This document shows positions 33,314 through 40,700 of a DNA stretch of 64,000 nucleotides, piece by piece. This DNA is from Bacillota bacterium (GTDB lineage Bacteria > Bacillota > Clostridia > Oscillospirales > Ruminococcaceae): contig JAEZCT010000002.1 in the NCBI GenBank assembly GCA_023433405.1, forward strand, positions 1 through 64,000, given 5' to 3'. The notes below the pieces were generated by a model. The model was not told the DNA's origin. It was given only the letters and a program-made list of their open reading frames with translations, and ran no database searches. Position 1 is the stretch's first letter. Each line of letters starts with the position of its first letter. Both the position numbers and the translations under genes were made by a program.

Positions 33314-34246
33314 ATGGCTGAGATTAGTAAGAGCTTTGTAGACCTTGTAGGCAATACCCCCCTGTTGGAGCTGACCAATATTGAAAAGAAGTATGACCTT
33401 TCGGCAAAACTGATTGCAAAACTGGAGTATTTCAATCCCGCCGGCAGTGTGAAGGACAGAATCGCAAAGTCTATGATTGAGGACGCCGAAGCGAAGGGGC
33501 TTTTAAAGCCCGAATCGGTGATTATCGAGCCTACCAGCGGCAATACCGGCATTGGTCTTGCCGCGGTAGCGGCAGCCAAGGGCTACCGCATTATCCTCAC
33601 CATGCCCGAGACCATGAGCGTGGAGCGCCGCAACCTGCTTAAGGCCTATGGTGCCGAGCTGGTTCTCACAGAGGGCGCGCTGGGTATGAAGGGCGCCATT
33701 GCTAAGGCAAAGGAGCTTGCCGACCAAACCCCCAACAGCTTCCTGCCCGGGCAGTTTGTCAATCCTGCTAATCCCGCGGTGCATAAGGCGACAACCGGCC
33801 CTGAGATCTGGGCACAGACCGACGGCAAGGTGGATATTTTTGTATCGGGCGTTGGCACCGGCGGCACCGTGACCGGAGCCGGTGAGTACTTAAAGTCGCA
33901 AAACCCCGCTGTTAAGGTGTACGCGGTAGAGCCTGCCGCCTCCCCCGTACTGTCGGAAGGCAAGAGCGGCCCGCATAAGATTCAGGGCATCGGTGCGGGC
34001 TTTGTTCCGGATGTTCTTAACACCACCATTTACGACGAGGTTATTCGCGTCGAGAACGAGGACGCCTTCGCGGTGGGCAGAGAGATTGCGCGCACCGAGG
34101 GCATTCTGGTCGGCATCTCCTCCGGCGCGGCAACCTGGGCGGCGCTTGAGCTTGCCAAACGTGCCGAGAACGCGGGCAAAACCATTGTTGTGCTGCTGCC
34201 GGATACCGGCGACAGATACCTTTCCACCCCCTTGTTTTCAGAGTAG
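33314..34246 (+). CDS. cysK: Cysteine synthase (O-acetylserine sulfhydrylase)
   Basis: The 310-aa fold-type II PLP enzyme makes cysteine from O-acetylserine and sulfide. The PLP lysine is in NPAGSVKDRIAK (near residue 44), the substrate loop is EPTSGNTGIGLA, the phosphate-binding glycine loop is GVGTGGTVTGAG, and HKIQGIGAGFVP is typical of CysK. Length is normal. AAAGGCG precedes the ATG at a long spacing. It is preceded by a strong promoter, a dyad and a Cys-rich leader peptide, and followed by its own terminator. Confidence 0.97.
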   Translation: MAEISKSFVDLVGNTPLLELTNIEKKYDLSAKLIAKLEYFNPAGSVKDRIAKSMIEDAEAKGLLKPESVIIEPTSGNTGIGLAAVAAAKGYRIILTMPETMSVERRNLLKAYGAELVLTEGALGMKGAIAKAKELADQTPNSFLPGQFVNPANPAVHKATTGPEIWAQTDGKVDIFVSGVGTGGTVTGAGEYLKSQNPAVKVYAVEPAASPVLSEGKSGPHKIQGIGAGFVPDVLNTTIYDEVIRVENEDAFAVGREIARTEGILVGISSGAATWAALELAKRAENAGKTIVVLLPDTGDRYLSTPLFSE

Positions 34247-34265
34247 TTTGCTTTTGATGTAAAAA

Positions 34266-34304
34266 TAGCTTTAAGAGCGCGTTACAAACGTCCTCTTAAA
34301 GCTA
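34266..34304 (+). terminator. Hairpin terminator of cysK
   Basis: TAGCTTTAAGAG pairs perfectly with CTCTTAAAGCTA around a 15-nt loop, ~20 bp after the stop. Only a short T/A-rich tail follows. Confidence 0.8.
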
Positions 34305-34831
34305 TAATTAGTCACCAATTACAATGAATAAGGTACCGTGAAGAATGAGAAGAATTATTTGAACAGAAATAAGCAAAATAGGATTAAGCCTTTAACATAA
34401 CACAGGCGGCACCGTACATCGGATTACAGGATAATCGAGTACTCCCCGTAACTCAGCACCAAAGTAGCCTTGTGTGGCTGGTTAGGAAAAAAAGGAAGAA
34501 CAACAGACTAGGGCGAGAAGCAAGGGCAAAATACGCGAGGCATCAGGATTTTGCCGAAGGTTCTTCGTCACACAAACCGTGCTTCGTTTGCCCTTGCTTT
34601 GAGCTGGGTGCAGGGTGTCCCTGCTTCGCTTTTGCCAAATTGCTTACTTTTCTCGAACAAGAAAAGTAAGCCGCCTGTCGGCGCGGGTGCCGACGTTCCA
34701 ACAATTAGATGATGATTACCTGAAAGCCGACCATTTCAAAAGGTTTCTAAAATAGGTTTTTGGAAACTCCAATAAACCATAGTACATTACTACAAACCTC
34801 ACGCAAAAGCAGGGGCTTTTGCAATTGCCTA
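34305..34831. repeat. Non-coding region with several palindromes
   Basis: No gene is supported over ~530 bp. Four inverted repeats are visible: AAGCAAGGGCAAA/TTTGCCCTTGCTT spanning about 34518-34600; CTTACTTTTCT/AGAAAAGTAAG at 34644-34671; GTCGGC/GCCGAC near 34677-34694; and GCAAAAGC/GCTTTTGC at 34803-34822, just ahead of the next promoter. A 65-codon frame across the first two is low-complexity and judged spurious. The pattern looks like an extragenic palindromic element cluster. Confidence 0.6.
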
Positions 34832-34860
34832 TTGACAGAAGGGGCGATTATCTCTATACT
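34832..34860 (+). promoter_or_regulatory. Consensus sigma-A promoter of the O-acetylhomoserine sulfhydrylase leader
   Basis: TTGACA, 17-bp spacer, TATACT: identical hexamers and spacing to the cysK promoter. Confidence 0.9.
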
Positions 34861-34865
34861 CTTAT

Positions 34866-34882
34866 CATATGTTTTACATATG
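34866..34882 (+). promoter_or_regulatory. Candidate operator dyad CATATG-N5-CATATG
   Basis: A perfect palindromic pair CATATG/CATATG separated by TTTTA starts five bases after the -10, overlapping the likely transcription start. A related dyad occupies the same place at cysK. Confidence 0.55.
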
Positions 34883-34910
34883 AATTATAAGGTTGAAGGA
34901 GGCGCATTCG

Positions 34911-35006
34911 TTGTATTCGGTTATCTTCAAGATGCTTCGGCATAATTTCAGGAACGGGCGAATGTGCCGTTGTAAGATGCCTGCCAAAATCAATCAAATA
35001 ATATAA
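34911..35006 (+). CDS. Leader peptide with clustered Cys codons upstream of the sulfhydrylase gene
   Basis: The 31-codon ORF starts with TTG after a strong AAGGAGG (8-nt spacing). Near its C-terminal third it has MCRC (Cys codons at residues 19 and 21), flanked by Arg/Lys/Met, and its TAA lies 21 nt before the sulfhydrylase ATG. Its size, promoter distance and Cys cluster parallel the cysK leader ORF, although the peptide sequences are otherwise unrelated. A role in cysteine- or methionine-responsive control is inferred. Confidence 0.5.
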   Translation: MYSVIFKMLRHNFRNGRMCRCKMPAKINQII

Positions 35007-35027
35007 TTGAAAGAGGTAACTTACAAC

Positions 35028-36305
35028 ATGAGCAGCAAAAATTATCGTTTTGAAACCCTTCAGCTTCACGTCGGGCAGGAGACACCCGATTCCGCGACAG
35101 ATGCGCGCGCGGTACCCATTTACGCCACCTCATCCTATGTGTTTGCCAATGCCGCACAGGCAGCGGGACGCTTTGGACTTACCGAGGGCGGCAACATCTA
35201 CTCCCGCATTATGAACCCGACCTCCGATGTGTTTGAAAAGCGCATCGCGGCTCTTGAAGGAGGCGCGGCAGCTCTCGCGGCAGCCTCCGGTGCGGCAGCC
35301 ATCACCCTTGCGGTGCAGAATATTGCGGTTGCGGGCGACCATATTGTTTCGGATAAACGCATCTACGGCGGTACATACAACCTGTTTGCCCACACCCTGC
35401 CCGATTTCGGCATTGAGACCACCTTTGTGGACGGCGGCGACCCAGGTAACTTTGAAAGCGCCATTAAGCCAAACACCAAGGCAATCTTTATCGAGACACT
35501 CGGAAACCCCCACTCTACCATTGTGGATGTGGACGCGGTGGCGGAAATTGCCCACAAGCACGGCATCCCCCTTTTGGTGGATAACACCTTTGCAACGCCC
35601 TACCTGTTCCGTCCCATCGAGCACGGCGCGGATATTGTCATTCACTCCGCCACCAAGTTTATCGGCGGACACGGCACCGCCATCGGCGGCGTCATTGTGG
35701 ACGCGGGCAAGTTCGACTGGGCGGCGACCGATAAGTTCCCGGGACTTTCAAAGCCCAACCCCAGCTATCACGGCGCGGTGCTTTCTCAGGTGGCGGGTAA
35801 CCTTGCCTATATCATCAAGGCGCGGGTAACGCTGCTGCGTGATACGGGCGCGGCTCTCAGCCCATTCCATTCCTTCCTGTTCTTACAGGGGCTTGAGACT
35901 CTCTCCCTTCGTGTGGAGCGTCATGTGTCTAACGCCCTGAAGGTGGTGGAGTACCTCTCAAAGCACCCCGAGGTGGAGTCGGTAAACCACCCGGTGCTGG
36001 AAAGCCACCCCGACCATGCGCTGTACCAGAAGTATTTTACAAGCGGCGCAGGCTCCATCTTCACCTTTGAAATCAAGGGCGACGCGGAGCGTGCCAAGGC
36101 GTTTATTGATAAGCTGGAGATATTCTCCCTGCTTGCAAATGTTGCTGACGTAAAGTCGCTGGTAATCCATCCGGCAAGCACCACCCATTCTCAGCTGAGC
36201 GGTGACGAACTGCTCGAGCAGGGCATTAAGCCCAACACCATTCGCCTTTCCATCGGCACCGAGCATGTGGATGATCTCATTGAGGATCTCGCGCAGGCGT
36301 TTTAA
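35028..36305 (+). CDS. metY: O-acetylhomoserine sulfhydrylase (homocysteine synthase)
   Basis: The 425-aa PLP enzyme of the Cys/Met metabolism family forms homocysteine from O-acetylhomoserine and sulfide. The start FETLQLHVGQETPDSATDAR, the GGNIYSRIMNPT segment and the PLP lysine in HSATKFIGGHGTAIGGV are characteristic, as is the C-terminal VADVKSLVIHPASTTHSQLS. The ATG of MSSKNYRF has AGAGGTAA upstream; the TTG seven codons earlier overlaps the leader region. With cysK it gives two sulfide-fixing routes with parallel regulation. Confidence 0.95.
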   Translation: MSSKNYRFETLQLHVGQETPDSATDARAVPIYATSSYVFANAAQAAGRFGLTEGGNIYSRIMNPTSDVFEKRIAALEGGAAALAAASGAAAITLAVQNIAVAGDHIVSDKRIYGGTYNLFAHTLPDFGIETTFVDGGDPGNFESAIKPNTKAIFIETLGNPHSTIVDVDAVAEIAHKHGIPLLVDNTFATPYLFRPIEHGADIVIHSATKFIGGHGTAIGGVIVDAGKFDWAATDKFPGLSKPNPSYHGAVLSQVAGNLAYIIKARVTLLRDTGAALSPFHSFLFLQGLETLSLRVERHVSNALKVVEYLSKHPEVESVNHPVLESHPDHALYQKYFTSGAGSIFTFEIKGDAERAKAFIDKLEIFSLLANVADVKSLVIHPASTTHSQLSGDELLEQGIKPNTIRLSIGTEHVDDLIEDLAQAF

Positions 36306-36321
36306 CAATCCGGGCCGTCTT

Positions 36322-36422
36322 ATACTATTATCCGATTAAAAAGTGTATAAAAATCAAGTTAAAATCTTAACTGATGGATTTTGACGCAGATTTTTATCAA
36401 CACTTTTATCGGAGAATAGTAT
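36322..36422 (+). repeat. MITE-like element, variant B (101 bp)
   Basis: Same architecture as the main family but diverged: ATACTATTATCCGATT at left, ATCGGAGAATAGTAT at right, with the core AAAAATCAAGTTAAAATC. Fragments at 25684 and 40383 share its end sequence, so it defines a second subfamily. Confidence 0.85.
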
Positions 36423-36434
36423 TTTAAACGTTAA

Positions 36435-36473
36435 AATTCCCTTCAATCAAAGCTCACTTGATTGAAGGGAATT
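36435..36473 (+). terminator. Long perfect hairpin after the sulfhydrylase gene
   Basis: AATTCCCTTCAATCAA pairs perfectly (16 bp) with TTGATTGAAGGGAATT around a 7-nt loop. It lies ~130 bp after the stop with a MITE-like element in between; the following tail is A/T-rich. Confidence 0.75.
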
Positions 36474-36537
36474 ATTTATAATTCTTAGAAAACAGGCGCA
36501 AGCTAGTACTGCCCGCCTTCTATAACCCTTGTCGTAC

Positions 36538-36566
36538 TTGCGTTTTTTGTGCGCAGCATATATAAT
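36538..36566 (+). promoter_or_regulatory. Sigma-A promoter of the pyridoxine kinase gene
   Basis: TTGCGT, 17-bp spacer, TATAAT. It is bracketed by an inverted repeat TGCCCGCC (about 36510) and GGCGGGCA (36607). Confidence 0.75.
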
Positions 36567-36635
36567 GCTTACGGAACAAACGCTGTTAAAGTACGGCGTT
36601 TTTATCGGCGGGCAATATAGAAGGGACTGCAGCTT

Positions 36636-37496
36636 ATGAGTAAACAAGGCCGTCAAAAGCGCGTCGCCGCGATACATGATATCTCCTGCTTTGGAAAATG
36701 CTCGCTGACTGTGGCGCTTCCCATTATCTCTGCCACCGGCATAGAGGTCAGTGTCATCCCTACGGCGGTGCTATCCACCCATACCGGCGGGTTTGCGGGG
36801 TTTACCTATCGTGACCTAACCGAGGATATTCAACCCATCGTTTCTCATTGGGATTCCTTGGGTATTGAGTTTGATGCCCTCTACACCGGCTTTTTAGGCT
36901 CGTTTGAGCAGATAAGTATTGTTTCGGATATCTTTGATCTCTATAAAAAACAGGGCTCGCTGCTTGTCGTAGACCCGGTTATGGGCGATAACGGCAGCCT
37001 GTATCAGGTTTTTGATCAGGACTTTCCCGCGGGAATGAGAAGGCTGTGCGAAAAGGCGGATATTATTGTCCCCAACATCACCGAGGCCTTGCTGCTCTTG
37101 GGGGAGCCGTATGAGGAAGGCCCCTATACCAAAGACTATGTTGAATCCCTGTTAAATAAGCTTGCCGACCTGGGTTCGCCGCGCGTGGTGCTTACCGGCG
37201 TGTACTTTAGTGCCGAAAAGCTGGGCGCGGCAAGCCTTGATAAGAAGACCAACACCATAAGCTATGCGCTTTCCGACCGCATTGAAGGCAGCTACCACGG
37301 CACAGGTGATGTATATGCAAGCGCGCTGCTTTCGGCAATCCTAAACGGTGCGCCCTTAGCAAGGGCCATAAAAATCGCGGTGGATTTTACGGTGGGGAGC
37401 ATAGCCCGCACGAGAAAGGCACACACGGATGTGCGATACGGGGTAAACTTTGAGGCGGGGCTTCTTTCGCTTGCACAGGAGCTTGCGGTATTATAG
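36636..37496 (+). CDS. pdxK: Pyridoxine/pyridoxal kinase, ribokinase superfamily
   Basis: The 286-aa enzyme phosphorylates vitamin B6 vitamers to make PLP. It begins RVAAIHDISCFGKCSLTVALPIISATG, split by the usual substrate residues, has LLVVDPVMGDNGSLY and ends with the catalytic GSYHGTGDVYASAL (GTGD with the general-base Asp). This arrangement is that of PdxK/PdxY. PLP supply fits its neighbours, two PLP-dependent sulfhydrylases. The chosen ATG is 14 bp after AGAAGGGAC; an upstream promoter is clear. Confidence 0.93.
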   Translation: MSKQGRQKRVAAIHDISCFGKCSLTVALPIISATGIEVSVIPTAVLSTHTGGFAGFTYRDLTEDIQPIVSHWDSLGIEFDALYTGFLGSFEQISIVSDIFDLYKKQGSLLVVDPVMGDNGSLYQVFDQDFPAGMRRLCEKADIIVPNITEALLLLGEPYEEGPYTKDYVESLLNKLADLGSPRVVLTGVYFSAEKLGAASLDKKTNTISYALSDRIEGSYHGTGDVYASALLSAILNGAPLARAIKIAVDFTVGSIARTRKAHTDVRYGVNFEAGLLSLAQELAVL

Positions 37497-37647
37497 CATT
37501 GTGTTTTTGCACCGGCGTCAATGCCGTTATTACGCCTCAGGAATCCATAATCAGGTCTTGTATGAATAAGGGGAAGAAACGGGTAGCCATAAATTTAAGT
37601 TATTGCAATTTTGCAAACAAAGCCTAAGAGAAGGAAGCAAACGAACC

Positions 37648-38433
37648 ATGTTAACACAGTTTTCCAGAACAGAACTCTTATTCGGTAAAGACGCAATGGA
37701 AAGGCTCTCAAGCTCCCGTGTCGCGATTTTCGGCATAGGGGGTGTGGGCGGTTACACCGTGGAGGCACTGGCGAGAAGCGGCGTGGGGGTCCTTGACCTG
37801 TTTGATGACGATAAGGTATGTGTCACCAACCTAAACCGACAGCTCCACGCCACCCATAAAACCATTGGAAAATACAAGGTGGATGTAGCCAGGGAACGGG
37901 TTTTGGAGATTAACCCCAAGGCACAGGTGGGCGCGAACCGGATGTTCTATTCCCCGGAAACTGCGGGTGAGCTTGATTTATCCGCGTATGATTATGTGGT
38001 GGATGCCATAGACACCGTTACAGGCAAGCTGGAGCTTGTGCTACGCTGCAGTAAATCGGGCACCCCCATCATCAGCTCCATGGGAGCGGGAAACAAGGTG
38101 AATGCATGGGCGTTTGAGGTTTCGGATATTTATAAAACCTCGGTTTGTCCTCTTGCGCGCGTCATGCGGCAGGAGCTGAAAAAACGGGGTATTAAAGGCC
38201 TTAAGGTGGTCTATTCCAAGGAACAGCCCATCACTCCGGTGGAGGATATGGCAATAAGCTGTCGGGCAAACTGCGTCTGCCCGCCGGGTACGGCGCGTAA
38301 ATGTACCATCCGGCGGCAAATTCCGGGCAGTAATGCCTTTGTACCGTCGGTAGCTGGGCTGATTCTCGCAGGCGAGGTGATAAAGGATCTGACCGGGTTT
38401 AAGCCCGAGCAGAGCAGAAAAACCAATTTATAG
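37648..38433 (+). CDS. tcdA: tRNA threonylcarbamoyladenosine dehydratase (TcdA/CsdL family)
   Basis: The 261-aa E1-like (ThiF/MoeB superfamily) enzyme cyclises t6A37 in tRNA to ct6A. The ATP-binding motif is VAIFGIGGVGGYTVEALARSGVG in two blocks, followed by LNRQLHATHKTIGKYK. Late VVYSKEQPI, the Cys-containing CVCPPG region and VAGLILAGEVIKDLTG match TcdA better than ThiF. The ATG of MLTQFSRTELLFG is preferred: AAGGAAG precedes it and it matches family length; the longer frame is not supported. Confidence 0.92.
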   Translation: MLTQFSRTELLFGKDAMERLSSSRVAIFGIGGVGGYTVEALARSGVGVLDLFDDDKVCVTNLNRQLHATHKTIGKYKVDVARERVLEINPKAQVGANRMFYSPETAGELDLSAYDYVVDAIDTVTGKLELVLRCSKSGTPIISSMGAGNKVNAWAFEVSDIYKTSVCPLARVMRQELKKRGIKGLKVVYSKEQPITPVEDMAISCRANCVCPPGTARKCTIRRQIPGSNAFVPSVAGLILAGEVIKDLTGFKPEQSRKTNL

Positions 38434-38439
38434 TTTATA

Positions 38440-38541
38440 ATACTAATTTCCTTAAAAAGAGTAGAAATTCAGATAAAAATTCAGGTGAAAGATTTTCACT
38501 TGATTTTACACATTATGCTCTTCTAACTCGGTTATTAGTAT
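38440..38541 (-). repeat. Diverged MITE-like element (inverted)
   Basis: It starts ATACTAATTTCCTTAAAAAGAG and ends CTCGGTTATTAGTAT; the core AGGTGAAAGATTTTCACTTGATTTT is altered. It begins a few bases after the tcdA stop, in opposite orientation to the copy at 38605. Confidence 0.8.
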
Positions 38542-38566
38542 AAGGGCTAGGCGGACTAAGTACCTG

Positions 38567-38596
38567 AACCGATGCTGTTGACAGTTTCGGTTTTTT
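38567..38596 (+). terminator. Rho-independent terminator of tcdA
   Basis: AACCG-ATG-CTGT pairs with ACAG-TTT-CGGTT, followed by TTTT. It lies between two MITE-like copies. Confidence 0.8.
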
Positions 38597-38604
38597 AATA
38601 TTTT

Positions 38605-38683
38605 ATACTAATATCCGATGAAAAGCTTTAATTTATGGGTTTTCACGCGGATTTTTATCGACTCTTTTTGAGGAGATTAGTAT
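38605..38683 (+). repeat. MITE-like element, copy 6 with 23-bp internal deletion
   Basis: Both ends are identical to the intact copies. The sequence jumps from ATATCCGA directly to TGAAAAGC, losing 23 bp of the left half. It lies ~45 bp upstream of ridA. Confidence 0.9.
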
Positions 38684-38730
38684 TACTCTATGCAAAAGAA
38701 ATTTGCTTTTATTTGAAAGGAGAAGCCCCT

Positions 38731-39120
38731 ATGCCGAATTTAATAAAAATACATACTGATGAGGCCCCTCAGGCTATCGGACCCTATTCTCAGGCTGTAA
38801 TCCATAACGGCGTTTTGTACACCTCGGGACAGATTGCGTTAAATCCAGAGACCGGCACGGTTGTGGCCGGCGAGATAGAGGAGCAGACGAAGCAGGTGCT
38901 TAAAAACCTTTCGGCACTGCTCAAGGAGGCGGGGACCACCCCCGAAGCTGTGATTAAGACCACCTGTTTTTTAAAGGATATGGCGGATTTTGCGCGGTTT
39001 AATGGCGTATATGAGACGCTCTTTCACCATAAGCCCGCGCGCTCCTGTGTGGCGGTGAGGGAATTGCCAAAGGATGTACTGGTTGAGATAGAGGTTATCG
39101 CGGCGATTGACGCAAAATAA
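38731..39120 (+). CDS. ridA: RidA family enamine/imine deaminase
   Basis: The 129-aa protein hydrolyses reactive 2-aminoacrylate-type enamines released by PLP enzymes. EAPQAIGPYSQAVIHNG, LYTSGQIALNPETG and the Arg in PARSCVAVRELPKDVLVEIEV are the family signatures. AAAGGAG precedes the ATG at 8 nt. Its presence a few kilobases from PLP-dependent cysteine enzymes is sensible, since these release 2-aminoacrylate. Confidence 0.96.
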   Translation: MPNLIKIHTDEAPQAIGPYSQAVIHNGVLYTSGQIALNPETGTVVAGEIEEQTKQVLKNLSALLKEAGTTPEAVIKTTCFLKDMADFARFNGVYETLFHHKPARSCVAVRELPKDVLVEIEVIAAIDAK

Positions 39121-39301
39121 TCCCTCACGATTTCCTACCGGGCAGGATACAAATTTTGGTATAATCGCAGTTAAAAAATAGACCGCGCAGCATAAAGAAT
39201 TGCCACCGCGCGGCTTAACAGAAATTTTCATGTGTTTACTTGCACGGTTAAAGCGAAACCAGCTTTATATTCAAAGACACAAGAAGGAAGGGTTTTCTGG
39301 G

Positions 39302-39862
39302 ATGACTACAAAGCTAACAAGGGAAGAAGCCTGGAAGCTATTAACAAAGTATAACAAGGAGCCGTTTCACCTAAAGCATGCACAGGTTGTAGAGGGTGTA
39401 ATGGGCTATTTTGCGCGGGAGCTAGGGTATGGGGATGATGCGGCGTTTTGGAGCATTGTCGGTTTGCTGCATGATCTTGATTTTGGCATGTACCCCGAGC
39501 AGCACTGCATAAAGCAGCAGGAGCTGATGCGTGAGCATGGCGTAGAGGAGGAGATCATCCGAGCTACCGCAAGTCACGGCTATAAGCTCACCGTGGATAT
39601 TGAGCCGGTGCATGAGATGGAGAAGGTGCTGTACGCGGTGGACGAGCTTACCGGACTCATCGGCGCGGTGGCGCTAATGCGCCCCTCTAAAAGTGTATCC
39701 GACCTTGAGCTGAAATCGGTCAAGAAGAAGTACAAGACCGCAAGCTTTGCGGCTGGCTGTTCGCGTGAGGTGATTGAACGCGGCGCGGACATGCTTGGGT
39801 GGGAGCTGGATTCTCTGATTGAAAGGACCATCCTTGCCATGAGAGAAAACCCGGATAACTGA
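39302..39862 (+). CDS. HD-domain phosphohydrolase-like protein
   Basis: The 186-aa protein has a compact HD domain with H26 (LKHAQVVEGV) and the H57-D58 pair (VGLLHDLDFG), then a later His in TASHGYKL and an Asp in YAVDELTGLIGA. These four positions fit the metal-binding pattern of HD hydrolases of the YedJ/HDIG-like sort. It probably acts on a nucleotide or phosphate ester in the cytosol; substrate unknown. The ATG of MTTKLTREE follows GGAAGGG; the upstream in-frame extension is intergenic. It has its own terminator. Confidence 0.88.
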   Translation: MTTKLTREEAWKLLTKYNKEPFHLKHAQVVEGVMGYFARELGYGDDAAFWSIVGLLHDLDFGMYPEQHCIKQQELMREHGVEEEIIRATASHGYKLTVDIEPVHEMEKVLYAVDELTGLIGAVALMRPSKSVSDLELKSVKKKYKTASFAAGCSREVIERGADMLGWELDSLIERTILAMRENPDN

Positions 39863-39895
39863 TATCGGGTGAGATGAAGTTTATCGTATAATGCA

Positions 39896-39932
39896 GGACC
39901 CGAAGGCCTTTTGGCTTTCGGGTCCTTTTTTT
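39896..39932 (+). terminator. Rho-independent terminator of the HD gene
   Basis: GGACCCGAAGGCC pairs with GGCTTTCGGGTCC, one mismatch, followed by seven T. Confidence 0.95.
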
Positions 39933-39996
39933 GCATACCATCAATCTATAGGCAAGCATACTTGCCTATGGCTCAATGGTATACCCTTTTCGTTTT

Positions 39997-40057
39997 ATAC
40001 TAATATCCGAAGGTTAATTGGTTATGTGTAGTGCAGTTATAGGTGAAGTTAGTATAA
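39997..40057 (+). repeat. Shortened MITE-like element
   Basis: The left end ATACTAATATCCGA is intact and the right end reads GTTAGTAT, but the middle is a different ~40-bp sequence. It may be a deletion derivative or a related minimal element. Confidence 0.6.
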
Positions 40058-40093
40058 AATAAAGGCAGCGAAAAACAAGGATAAGGCTTTACT

Positions 40094-40279
40094 CTATTCA
40101 AATATAGAGACATAGAGTTCTTCCAGCTCCTGTTGGGCGCTAATGAGTAGCGCCACAGCATGAGCAGACAATTCCTGCGCCTGCTGCGAAAGCTCCATTG
40201 CGTCCGCGACCTTGCCCCCAATACGGGAAAGGGACATCTCAATTCGCCTCATGCGAATTTCGTTAATTTCCGGGGTCAT
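40094..40279 (-). CDS. Small coiled-coil protein of unknown function
   Basis: No family is recognised. This 61-aa protein is almost entirely helical and rich in Ala, Glu, Gln and Leu (ADAMELSQQAQELSAHAVALL), with heptad-like spacing suggesting a coiled coil. The ATG of MTPEINEIR is chosen because AGGAGGG lies 6 nt upstream; that strong site is the main evidence that it is real. It has no convincing operon partner. Confidence 0.65.
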   Translation of the reverse strand: MTPEINEIRMRRIEMSLSRIGGKVADAMELSQQAQELSAHAVALLISAQQELEELYVSIFE

Positions 40280-40382
40280 TATCATCCCTCCTGCATATAT
40301 CCTCAAATACATCTTAGGGAGGATCTAAAACACCAGTTCTCCCGCTATTAAGGCAATACAATGAAAAGGGGCTGGAGCATGA

Positions 40383-40412
40383 TAATACTATTCTCCGATA
40401 AAAGTATAAAAA
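40383..40412 (-). repeat. End fragment of a variant B MITE-like element
   Basis: AATACTATTCTCCGATAAAAGT matches the end of the element at 36322-36422 in inverse orientation, then diverges. Confidence 0.6.
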
Positions 40413-40700
40413 GGTATAACGGCTTACCTATTTTTGTTTGATAAACCCATACGCCTATACCTTTTACTACTTGTTAAAAAATTTAAAATAGAGCCTTTCA
40501 TCTATGGTTTCTATTTCGTGTTTTCTATTTTTCAAACAAGAATCAGCGTACGTTGTGTGAGTTTTACCCGAATTAAGAATAATGTAGAATCGAATCAGTA
40601 TTTGGAGATTTTAGATAGCTCCCAGACAATATTAAGGGAATAAACCTTAAAAGTCAATAAGGGATTTTCCCTTAGGGCATAATTGGGTTGAGGTGATAAG
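40413..40700. other. AT-rich region upstream of the XRE gene
   Basis: No gene is supported. A 69-codon frame lacks a ribosome-binding site and looks random. A short dyad, AAGGGATTTTCCCTT, lies ~30 bp before the XRE ATG and could be an operator. Confidence 0.4.

Noticed and set aside
34472..34669. 65-codon frame (CPCFELGAGCPCFAFAKLL)
   Set aside because: Low-complexity translation of palindromic repeats; no start site and no family.
33084..35027. T-box or SAM riboswitch ahead of cysK or the sulfhydrylase gene
   Set aside because: No T-box sequence (TGGNACCGCG) and no SAM-I core was found in either leader; they are too short and dominated by the leader ORFs.
40434..40643. 69-codon frame in the AT-rich region before the XRE gene
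   Set aside because: No Shine-Dalgarno site, no recognisable features, composition of random AT-rich DNA.
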